In this document: one piece after another, positions 50,553-57,957 of the stretch
Layout: each line of letters begins with the position of its first letter
How positions within the stretch are numbered: the first letter of the stretch is position 1
Assembly: GCF_000621805.1 (NCBI RefSeq)
Contig: NZ_JHXH01000001.1
Span: 1 to 64,000 of the forward strand
Direction of reading: 5' to 3'
DNA length: 64,000 nt
DNA from: Ruminococcus sp. FC2018
Lineage (GTDB): Bacteria; Bacillota; Clostridia; Oscillospirales; Ruminococcaceae
Made by a program: the position numbers and the translations under genes
The notes under the pieces: model-generated
Databases searched by the model: none
What the model saw: the letters and a program-made list of their open reading frames with translations, nothing else
What the model was told of the DNA's origin: nothing

Positions 50553-51834
50553 AGAGATAATTTCCAGCAAAGAGCTTGACGAAAGCTATACCATAGTTCA
50601 CCACCCCTCGGGGCTTGATATAATGATGTGGAAAAAAGACGGTTTTTCCACGGTGGAGGCATTGTTCGGCACCAAATACGGTTCAATGAATAATTACTTC
50701 CGGACCGACGATACAGGGGATTTTATCCGTGTCCCCGACGGCATCGCTCATTACCTTGAGCATAAGCTTTTCGAGTCCGACGACAACAGCAATGTCTTTG
50801 AACAGTATGCAAGGACAGGAGCAGCCGCAAACGCCTTTACTTCCACCGATATAACCGCCTATGTTTTCAGCTGTACAGATAATTATGAAAAGGCATTGGA
50901 GATACTTCTGGGCTTTGTACAGTCGCCTTACTTTACCGAGGAGAATGTGGAAAAGGAAAGAGGGATAATTGCCCAGGAAATAAAAATGGGTGACGACTCC
51001 CCGACAAGAAAATGCTTTAAGGAGCTTTTGCGGGGACTGTATGTGAATAACCCCATAAGAATAGACGTTGCCGGAACGGTGGAGTCCATACAGCAGATAA
51101 CTCCCGAGCTGCTCTATAAATGCTACAACTCATTTTATAATCTGCATAATATGACCCTCTCCATAGCAGGAAATATAGACGAGGATAAGGTCATTGAGAT
51201 ATGCGACAAAATGTTGAAGCCAAGCAGCGATGTTCACCTTGAAAGCCGTTTTCCCGACGAACCGGATGAGGTGTGCCAAAAGCGTATATGCACCAATGCA
51301 GCCGTAGGGCTCCCGGTTTTTGCAATAGGCTTTAAGTCTGAGCCTCTGTCGGGCAAGGAGTATGTCAAGCGCTCGTTTATCGCAGCAATGCTGCTGGAGC
51401 AGATACTCGGTCAGACCTCACCGCTGTATAACGAGCTTCTTGAGCAGGGGCTTATAAGCTCGGGCACCTCTACTTTCGTTTATACCAGTGCAGACAGATA
51501 TTTCTGCTGTATCATCGAGGGCGAATCCAAGGATCCCGACCTGGTAAACCAAAGGATCTGTCAGGAGATCAAACGCCTTGAAAAAGAGGGGATCGATACC
51601 AAACGCTTTGAGATAGACAAGCGTGTGAGATATGGCGAGAAGATAAGCAGTATAAACGACGTAAAAGCTTGTGCAGATGCTATGCTTTATTACCATATGG
51701 ACTGTGACGATGTGACGCTGTTTGAGGATGTTGATATGATAGCCTCTCTTACGGCAGAGGAATGTCAGCAGGCTATACCGCAGCTGTTTGACGTTGAGAA
51801 AAACACCATAAGCATAGTTAAAAATAAACAGTAA
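50545..51834 (+). CDS. yfmH: M16-family zinc peptidase, YfmH type
   Basis: A 429-residue M16 peptidase with the inverted zinc motif HYLEHKLFE (HxxEH) at about 71-75 and the distal Glu in EENVEKERGIIAQEI. The RF...Y segment of the C-terminal half (LLEQILGQTSPLYNELLEQGLI) is present. It is the catalytic partner of the protein encoded at 49275. Its start overlaps the preceding gene by 8 bp. Confidence 0.92.
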   Translation: MNKEIISSKELDESYTIVHHPSGLDIMMWKKDGFSTVEALFGTKYGSMNNYFRTDDTGDFIRVPDGIAHYLEHKLFESDDNSNVFEQYARTGAAANAFTSTDITAYVFSCTDNYEKALEILLGFVQSPYFTEENVEKERGIIAQEIKMGDDSPTRKCFKELLRGLYVNNPIRIDVAGTVESIQQITPELLYKCYNSFYNLHNMTLSIAGNIDEDKVIEICDKMLKPSSDVHLESRFPDEPDEVCQKRICTNAAVGLPVFAIGFKSEPLSGKEYVKRSFIAAMLLEQILGQTSPLYNELLEQGLISSGTSTFVYTSADRYFCCIIEGESKDPDLVNQRICQEIKRLEKEGIDTKRFEIDKRVRYGEKISSINDVKACADAMLYYHMDCDDVTLFEDVDMIASLTAEECQQAIPQLFDVEKNTISIVKNKQ

Positions 51835-51865
51835 GGAATCTTTCCGCAGAAAGGATGTATGTAAA

Positions 51866-53854
51866 ATGATGCAGCTCATTCAGACCCTGGCTGAACAGAC
51901 CGGGGAAGTATGGGAAAAGCTCAACGATCACCCCAACAGGGTGTATTTCCCCAATTTCGGAAGCGGGGACAATGTGCTCAAAACGGGTATCGACATTGAC
52001 AGGGTGGCTTTCAAGGTCCCCGGAACCAAGTTCGAGATCTACTGGTACGGACTTACCATTGCGGTGGGCATAATACTTGCCATGATCTACGGCTTCAGGA
52101 AGATGAAAAAGGTGGGCATAGACCCCGACAGAGCAACAGATGCAGTTATCGGAGGCTTTTTCGGTGCAATTATCGGTGCAAGACTGTATTATATAGTGTT
52201 CAGCGATTCCACACCCCTGAGCAAATTCTTCGACTTCCGTGAGGGCGGACTTGCGATCTACGGCGGACTTATCGGCGCAATAGTCGTGGGCGGAATTATT
52301 GTCAGAGTGAGAAAGCTGCGGCTGACAGCAATGCTTGATGTTGTGGCACCGTGCTTTTTTATCGGACAGTGCCTTGGACGCTGGGGCAATTTCTTTAACC
52401 AGGAAGCCTTCGGTACAAATACCACACTGCCCTGGGGTATGCTCAGCAAGACCACAGCCAACTATGTCAGCACACATATAACCGACGGCAGCGTTGACCC
52501 GACGCTCCCAATACATCCATGCTTTTTGTATGAGTCTCTCTGGTGTCTTGCAGGATTCCTGCTGCTCCATTTTTATTTCAAACACAGAAAGTTTGACGGC
52601 GAGGTATTTCTTTGCTATACTGCATGGTACGGACTGGGCAGATTCTTTATCGAAGGATTGAGGACCGACTCGCTGTACATCGGCGGAATGAGAGTTTCCC
52701 AACTTCTTGCCGCAGTCTGCGTGGTTGTCAGCCTTGTAATTCTCATCGTTGTAAGAGTGCGTATCGCTAAATTCAAGGATTATGTGTTCTTTAAGGATAC
52801 CCAGCTTTCAAAGGCACAGATAGCCTATTATGAAAACCTGAAAAATTTTGACAAGCAAAAGAAAGAGCTTGCAGCGAAAATATCCGAGGCTGAGGATAAG
52901 GGCGAAAATACAGAAGCAATGAAAGCCGAGCTCGAGGAGAAGTACGGTGCAGATGCACGCCATAAGCTCCGTGAAGCACTTGATGAGGCTGAAAAGGCAG
53001 ATAAGAAAGCTCTGGAAGAAAAGCTTGCCGCCAGGGCAAAGCTTATAGCTGAGGAAAACGGCGAAGCTGTTAAGGATGATGCACAAAGCGGCGACGAGCA
53101 AAGTGAGGATAACGCTGAAGCTGTATCCCAGAAAAGCGAAAAGGCACAGGAGAACACCGAAACTCAGCTTGATGATAAAGCGAAGGCTCCTGCCGAAGCA
53201 GCCGAGGATGACGTAGTCCCCGTAATCAAGGACGAGATAACGGATAAGCCGACTGATAATGCTCAGGCACCTGAGGAAGCCCCGAGTGAGCCTGCCACGG
53301 AGGTACAGGAAGAAACTGAGCCTAAGCCGAAGAAAAAGAAAAAGAAGAAAAAGCCTGTACAGCCGCAAAAGCAGGAAACTGAGCAAAAGGCTGCCGATAA
53401 AGAGCAGGAAAGCGAGAAAGAGCCTGCCGATGTAAGCAAGGACGAAAAGCAACCGGAGCCGCAGGAGCAGGAGCAATCGGCGGACAAGGAGCCTGAACCA
53501 CAGCAGGAAGAAGCACCTGAGACAGAAGAAAATGCTGAAACCGAAACACCACAGGTCAAAGACCCGGAGGATATAAGGGCTGAGGACATTGTGGCTGAGG
53601 TCACTCAAAAGATGAAAGAGGAAAAGGCTGAAAAGGACAAGGAGATCCAGGAGATAATCGCTCAGGCAAGTGAAAAGTCCGATGAGATACCTTCTGACAG
53701 CAATATAAAGGTGGAGGATATTATCTCCGAGGTGAACGAGAAAAAGGAGAGCACGGAAAACTCTGCGCCTTCCGCAAAGAGCGGTACACCGAATAATCAG
53801 AATGCTAAGCGTAAGAATAACCGTTCAAGAAACCGCAACAAGAAAAAGCGTTAA
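51866..53854 (+). CDS. lgt: Prolipoprotein diacylglyceryl transferase with a 350-residue charged C-terminal tail
   Basis: Lgt transfers diacylglycerol from phosphatidylglycerol to the lipobox cysteine of prolipoproteins. Residues about 40-305 are a complete Lgt: FEIYWYGLTIAVGIILAM, GARLYYIVFS, GGLAIYGGLIGAIVVGG, LGRWGNFFNQEAFG and HPCFLYESLWCL, with seven membrane helices. The remaining 350 residues are Glu/Lys/Ala/Gln-rich, with no hydrophobic segment, a run of eight lysines near 490, two similar motifs (EDIRAEDIVAEVTQKM and VEDIISEVNEKK) and a basic end (NRSRNRNKKKR). Ordinary Lgt has 260-300 residues. The tail should be cytoplasmic. There is no stop or frameshift between the parts, so it is one protein as sequenced. 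Confidence 0.93.
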   Translation: MMQLIQTLAEQTGEVWEKLNDHPNRVYFPNFGSGDNVLKTGIDIDRVAFKVPGTKFEIYWYGLTIAVGIILAMIYGFRKMKKVGIDPDRATDAVIGGFFGAIIGARLYYIVFSDSTPLSKFFDFREGGLAIYGGLIGAIVVGGIIVRVRKLRLTAMLDVVAPCFFIGQCLGRWGNFFNQEAFGTNTTLPWGMLSKTTANYVSTHITDGSVDPTLPIHPCFLYESLWCLAGFLLLHFYFKHRKFDGEVFLCYTAWYGLGRFFIEGLRTDSLYIGGMRVSQLLAAVCVVVSLVILIVVRVRIAKFKDYVFFKDTQLSKAQIAYYENLKNFDKQKKELAAKISEAEDKGENTEAMKAELEEKYGADARHKLREALDEAEKADKKALEEKLAARAKLIAEENGEAVKDDAQSGDEQSEDNAEAVSQKSEKAQENTETQLDDKAKAPAEAAEDDVVPVIKDEITDKPTDNAQAPEEAPSEPATEVQEETEPKPKKKKKKKKPVQPQKQETEQKAADKEQESEKEPADVSKDEKQPEPQEQEQSADKEPEPQQEEAPETEENAETETPQVKDPEDIRAEDIVAEVTQKMKEEKAEKDKEIQEIIAQASEKSDEIPSDSNIKVEDIISEVNEKKESTENSAPSAKSGTPNNQNAKRKNNRSRNRNKKKR

Positions 53855-53881
53855 CAGTATTAAGGATAAGGAGTGTTTGAA

Positions 53882-54736
53882 ATGTCACAGATAATTGACG
53901 GAAAAGCTGTTTCTGCACAGGTCAAGGAGGAGATAAGACTTGAGACCGAGAAGCTTAAACAGCAGGGTATAGAGATTGGTCTTGCAGTGGTGATCGTGGG
54001 AAACGACCCCGCATCCCAGGTCTATGTGAGAAATAAGGAAAAGGCTTGCGAAACTGTGGGCTTCAATTCCTATAAGTATGCGCTGCCCGAGGAGACTACT
54101 GAACAGGAGCTGCTTGAGCTTGTGGATAAGCTCAATAAGGAAGATAAGGTAGACGGTATACTGGTACAGCTTCCGCTGCCCAAGCACCTTGACGATAAGA
54201 TCATCATCAATAATATCCGCCCCGATAAGGACGTGGATGCTTTCCACCCGGTAAACGTGGGCAAGATCATGATAGGCGATTACAGCTTCCTGCCGTGTAC
54301 ACCCGCAGGCGTTATGGAGCTTATCAAATCCACAGGTACCGAGATAGCAGGCAAGGAGTGCGTCGTGATCGGAAGAAGCAATATCGTGGGCAAGCCCCAG
54401 GCTATGCTTTTGCTCCACCAGAGCGGTACAGTTACTATCTGCCATTCAAAGACAAAGGATCTGGCTAAGGTGGCAAGCAGAGCGGATATACTGGTTGCAG
54501 CCGTGGGCAGAGCTAAAATGATAACCGCCGACTATGTCAAGCAAGGCGCAGTAGTCATCGATGTGGGAATGAACAGGGACGAAAACGGTAAGCTTTGCGG
54601 CGATGTTGACTTTGAAAGCGTGAAGGATAAGGCAAGCTTCATAACTCCCGTTCCCGGCGGCGTAGGACCTATGACTATCGCTATGCTTATGAAAAACACC
54701 CTTACCGCAGGAAAAGAACACCACGGAGTTAAGTAA
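53882..54736 (+). CDS. folD: Methylenetetrahydrofolate dehydrogenase / methenyltetrahydrofolate cyclohydrolase
   Basis: FolD interconverts 5,10-methylene- and 10-formyl-tetrahydrofolate with NADP(H). The 284-residue protein has [19 protein letters not shown] with Tyr and the catalytic Lys, [57 protein letters not shown] and [18 protein letters not shown] 53882 is 8 nt after AAGGAG. It uses the cofactor made by the folate operon at 12608-16538. Confidence 0.96.
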   Translation: MSQIIDGKAVSAQVKEEIRLETEKLKQQGIEIGLAVVIVGNDPASQVYVRNKEKACETVGFNSYKYALPEETTEQELLELVDKLNKEDKVDGILVQLPLPKHLDDKIIINNIRPDKDVDAFHPVNVGKIMIGDYSFLPCTPAGVMELIKSTGTEIAGKECVVIGRSNIVGKPQAMLLLHQSGTVTICHSKTKDLAKVASRADILVAAVGRAKMITADYVKQGAVVIDVGMNRDENGKLCGDVDFESVKDKASFITPVPGGVGPMTIAMLMKNTLTAGKEHHGVK

Positions 54737-54775
54737 TACAGCGGGTCGCCAAGTGTAAATTTTTTGTGAACGCCC

Positions 54776-54804
54776 TTTACAAAGCCCTGTTAATAATGTA
54801 TAAT
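54776..54804 (+). promoter_or_regulatory. Promoter of rpsO
   Basis: TTTACA (54776-54781), 17-bp spacer, TATAAT (54799-54804). Confidence 0.8.
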
Positions 54805-54810
54805 TAACAG

Positions 54811-54922
54811 TGCTGTGTTGACAGCGTATCCCTGCCGCAGAGTATGGGTAAAGCCCCAACGGGGAAAGCTACCTGCCATATCCTTCGACAGCGGAAATAT
54901 TATTTGAAAGAGGTACAAAAAA
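54811..54922 (+). promoter_or_regulatory. Probable S15 autoregulatory leader of rpsO
   Basis: About 112 nt of leader with GC-rich paired segments: GCTGTGTTGACAGC, and a GGTAAAGCCCCAACGGGGAAAGCTACC stem region. S15 is known to bind its own leader in several bacteria through unrelated structures. That this one does so is inferred from position and pairing. Confidence 0.5.
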
Positions 54923-55189
54923 ATGCTGAGAAAAGACGAAAAGACAGCCGTTATCGAGGCTAACAAGACTCACGACAACGACACAGGATCTCCTGAGGTA
55001 CAGATCGCTATCCTTACAAGAAGGATCTCCGACCTGACCGAGCATCTGAAAACACATAAGAAGGACAACCACTCCAGAAGCGGTCTGTTCAAGATGATCG
55101 GTAAGAGAAGAAATCTTCTCAACTACCTGAAGAAGAAGGACATAAACAGATACAGAGCTACCATCGAGAAGCTGGGTATCCGTAAGTAA
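54923..55189 (+). CDS. rpsO: 30S ribosomal protein S15
   Basis: An 88-residue protein with the S15 pattern: [55 protein letters not shown] and [12 protein letters not shown]. It binds the central domain of 16S rRNA early in 30S assembly. The ATG follows GAAAGAGG. The adjacency to pnp is conserved in many bacteria. Confidence 0.98.
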   Translation: MLRKDEKTAVIEANKTHDNDTGSPEVQIAILTRRISDLTEHLKTHKKDNHSRSGLFKMIGKRRNLLNYLKKKDINRYRATIEKLGIRK

Positions 55190-55209
55190 TTTTTGTGATC
55201 ATCCATTAA

Positions 55210-55239
55210 GGCAGAGGCAATTTATTGTCACTGCCTTTT
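55210..55239 (+). terminator. Terminator-like hairpin after rpsO
   Basis: GGCAG-A-GGCAAT / TTGTC-A-CTGCC stem followed by TTTT. It is modest, so read-through into pnp is possible. Confidence 0.6.
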
Positions 55240-55268
55240 GGTGTATCATACACAAAAAACGAACAATG

Positions 55269-55345
55269 TTTGGTGCAGGCGTATTAGCATTAAACAGAGC
55301 TTATACAGGGTGTGAGCTGTGTTTATTGCTAATGCTTTCACCAAA
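55269..55345 (+). promoter_or_regulatory. Long hairpin in the pnp leader
   Basis: TTTGGTG / CACCAAA at the base, then GTATTAGCA / TGCTAATGC and TAAACAGAGCT / AGCTGTGTTTA make an imperfect stem of about 30 bp, ending 27 bases before the start codon. It resembles in placement the RNase III-cleaved leader stem of E. coli pnp. Confidence 0.6.
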
Positions 55346-55372
55346 TAAATAATTAAATTTGGAGGAAGAAAA

Positions 55373-57487
55373 ATGTTTGAGAATTTCAGAACTTTTGAAA
55401 CTACCTATGCCGGCAGACCTGTTAAAGTAGAAACAGGAAAGACCTGCGGACTGGCAAACGGCTCGTGCTGGGTAAGATACGGCGAAACCGTTGTAATGGC
55501 TAACGTGACTGCTTCTGCAAAGCCAAGGGAGGGCGTTGACTTTTTCCCGCTTTCTGTTGACTTTGAGGAGAAAATGTATTCCGTCGGTAAGATCCCCGGC
55601 TCTTTCACAAAGAGAGAGGGCAAGGCTTCCGATAAGGCTATCCTTGCATCAAGATGCGTTGACAGACCTATCAGACCCCTTTTCCCCAAGGATATGAGAA
55701 ACGACGTGACCGTTGTAATCACCGTTCTTTCCGTTGACCCGGATAACTCTCCCGAGATCGCTGGTATGATAGCTGCTTCTATCGCTATCTCCATTTCCGA
55801 TATCCCATGGAACGGACCTGTTGCATCTATCAATGTGGGCTACGTTGACGGTCAGCTGGTACTCAATCCTACACTGGAGCAGAGAGCACACAACGACCTT
55901 AACCTTACGGTTGCAGGCTCAGCTGAAAAGGTTGTAATGATCGAGGCAGGCGCAAACGAGATCCCCGATGACCTTATGCTTGAGGCTATCAAGTTCGGTC
56001 ATGCCGAGATAAAGAATATGGTTGCCTTTATCGCAGATATCCAGAAGCAGATCGGTAAGCCTAAGTTTGAATTTGAGTCTATGGAGCTTGACCACGATAT
56101 GATGGACAAGATCATGGATCAGTTTGGCGATAAGCTTAAAGAGGCACTTGATACAGATGATAAGAACGTAAGAGATGCAAGACTTCTTCCTATCCAGGAC
56201 GCTATCCTTGAAGAGTTCTCCGAGGAGTATGAGAATCTCCCCGATATCATCGGTGAGGTAATGTATAAAGCACAAAAGACTATCGTAAGAGAGTGGCTGT
56301 ATAACGGCAAACGTGTTGACGGCAGAGGCATCGACGAGATCAGACCTCTTGCTGCTGAGGTTGGCGTTCTGCCGAGAGTTCACGGTTCAGGTATCTTCAC
56401 AAGAGGTCAGACTCAGGTAATGACTATCGCTACACTCGGTCCTGTTTCCGACGCACAGAAGCTTGACGGTCTTGACGAGGAGACCAGCAAGAGATATATG
56501 CACCAGTACAACTTCCCGTCCTATTCCGTAGGCGAGACAAAGCCTTCAAGAGGACCCGGAAGACGTGAGATCGGTCACGGAGCACTTGCCGAGAGAGCAC
56601 TCGTTCCTGTTATCCCTTCAGTTGAGGATTTCCCGTATGCTATACGCTGCGTATCAGAGGTCCTTTCCTCCAACGGCTCCACATCACAGGGCTCTATCTG
56701 CGGCTCGACACTTGCTCTTATGGACGCTGGTGTTCCGATCAAGGCTCCCGTTGCAGGTATCTCATGTGGACTTATCACCAAGGAAGACGGAAGCTGGATG
56801 ACAATGGTGGATATCCAGGGCCTTGAGGACTTCTACGGCGATATGGACTTTAAGGTAGGCGGTACAAAGAACGGTATCACTGCTATCCAGGTAGACATCA
56901 AGGTAGACGGACTTACCTATGACATCATCGCAAGCGCATTTGAAAAGACACATAAGGCAAGAAACTATATCCTTGACGAGATAATGCTCAAGGCTATCCC
57001 TGAGGTAAGACCTACGGTAAGCAAGTGGGCACCCAAGATGCTTACCACAAAGGTTCCCGTTGACAAGATCCGTGAGGTCATCGGCTCCGGCGGAAAGGTT
57101 ATCCAGAAGATCAGTGCAGAGTGTGACGTTAAGATCGACATCAGCGAGGACGGAAATGTATTTGTTTCCGGTCTTGACCTTGCAAAGGCAGAGCAGGCTA
57201 TTTCTATTATCAATACAATAGGAAATGACCCTGAGATAGGAGCTATATACAGAGGTAAGGTAACAAGACTGATGAACTTCGGAGCTTTTGTTGAGATCGC
57301 TCCGGGCAAGGAAGGACTTGTTCATATCTCCAAGCTGGACAAGCAGAGAGTCGGCAAGGTCGAAGATGTAGTTTCCGTAGGCGATGAGGTTGTTGTCAAG
57401 GTCATGGAGATAGATGACCAGGGCAGGATCAATCTTTCAAGAAAAGACGCTCTTGCAGACATAGAGGCAAAGAAAAACGCAGAGTAA
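55373..57487 (+). CDS. pnp: Polyribonucleotide nucleotidyltransferase (PNPase)
   Basis: PNPase degrades RNA 3' to 5' with phosphate and is a trimer. The 704-residue protein has two RNase PH domains (N-terminal, with GKIPGSFTKREG; and C-terminal, with RTQ-type GQTQVMTIATLG and DFPYAIRCVSEVLSSNGSTSQGSICGSTLALMDAGVP), a KH domain (VIGSGGKVIQKISAECDVKIDI) and an S1 domain (YRGKVTRLMNFGAFVEIAPGKEGLVHISKL). Order and length are normal. The ATG follows GGAGG. Confidence 0.98.
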   Translation: MFENFRTFETTYAGRPVKVETGKTCGLANGSCWVRYGETVVMANVTASAKPREGVDFFPLSVDFEEKMYSVGKIPGSFTKREGKASDKAILASRCVDRPIRPLFPKDMRNDVTVVITVLSVDPDNSPEIAGMIAASIAISISDIPWNGPVASINVGYVDGQLVLNPTLEQRAHNDLNLTVAGSAEKVVMIEAGANEIPDDLMLEAIKFGHAEIKNMVAFIADIQKQIGKPKFEFESMELDHDMMDKIMDQFGDKLKEALDTDDKNVRDARLLPIQDAILEEFSEEYENLPDIIGEVMYKAQKTIVREWLYNGKRVDGRGIDEIRPLAAEVGVLPRVHGSGIFTRGQTQVMTIATLGPVSDAQKLDGLDEETSKRYMHQYNFPSYSVGETKPSRGPGRREIGHGALAERALVPVIPSVEDFPYAIRCVSEVLSSNGSTSQGSICGSTLALMDAGVPIKAPVAGISCGLITKEDGSWMTMVDIQGLEDFYGDMDFKVGGTKNGITAIQVDIKVDGLTYDIIASAFEKTHKARNYILDEIMLKAIPEVRPTVSKWAPKMLTTKVPVDKIREVIGSGGKVIQKISAECDVKIDISEDGNVFVSGLDLAKAEQAISIINTIGNDPEIGAIYRGKVTRLMNFGAFVEIAPGKEGLVHISKLDKQRVGKVEDVVSVGDEVVVKVMEIDDQGRINLSRKDALADIEAKKNAE

Positions 57488-57504
57488 TCTTCAATAAACC
57501 AAAG

Positions 57505-57530
57505 GCGGACAGTTTATGCTGTCCGCTTGT
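57505..57530 (+). terminator. Terminator of pnp
   Basis: GCGGACAG / CTGTCCGC stem followed by TTGTTTGTT. Confidence 0.75.
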
Positions 57531-57610
57531 TTGTTCACCCTTATTGCTGTGGCAGCATATAATGCAAAAAACAGACTTTCTGTCTGTTTGCCGAAAATGG
57601 GGGTGGGTAT

Positions 57611-57937
57611 ATGTTTTTAAGCGTCATAATTACAGTCACCATTGCAGCAGGGTTAATCGTTTCCTTCTGCCTGAGAGCGTTAAGGGTAGAAAAGCGCAGA
57701 GCAAAAGTGCGAAGCTATGTGCTCGTGCCATGCTTTGATGAAACAAACGACTTGGAAATGACGGTTAAAAGCGCCTATTGGGAGGAAGTCTTCTCAAACC
57801 CCGACAGAGCAAGGGACATAATTATACTTACCCGCCGGGGGAGCAAGGGGGAAAGGCGTGCGCTGCAGCTGGCTGAGAAGTACAGCATAGTACATTGTGT
57901 TTATATGGAACATTTTGAGGAATATCTGAAACAGTAA
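57611..57937 (+). CDS. Small membrane-anchored protein of unknown function
   Basis: A 108-residue protein with an N-terminal membrane helix (about 2-22, FLSVIITVTIAAGLIVSFCL), a basic patch (RVEKRRAKVR) and a small alpha/beta domain (SYVLVPCFDETNDLEMTVKSA...DIIILTRRGSKGERRALQLAEKY). The pattern recalls the first half of a Rossmann-like or GT2-like fold without the catalytic part. No function is recognised. It ends 20 bp before recD2 and may share its transcript. Confidence 0.7.
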   Translation: MFLSVIITVTIAAGLIVSFCLRALRVEKRRAKVRSYVLVPCFDETNDLEMTVKSAYWEEVFSNPDRARDIIILTRRGSKGERRALQLAEKYSIVHCVYMEHFEEYLKQ

Positions 57938-57957
57938 AGAAAGGAGCGTGAAAAGCC

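Noticed and set aside
52808-53608. Hydrophobic minus-strand open frame opposite the lgt tail
   Set aside because: It is the complement of Glu/Lys codons, which gives Leu/Phe-rich translations; it has no binding site and no neighbours on that strand.
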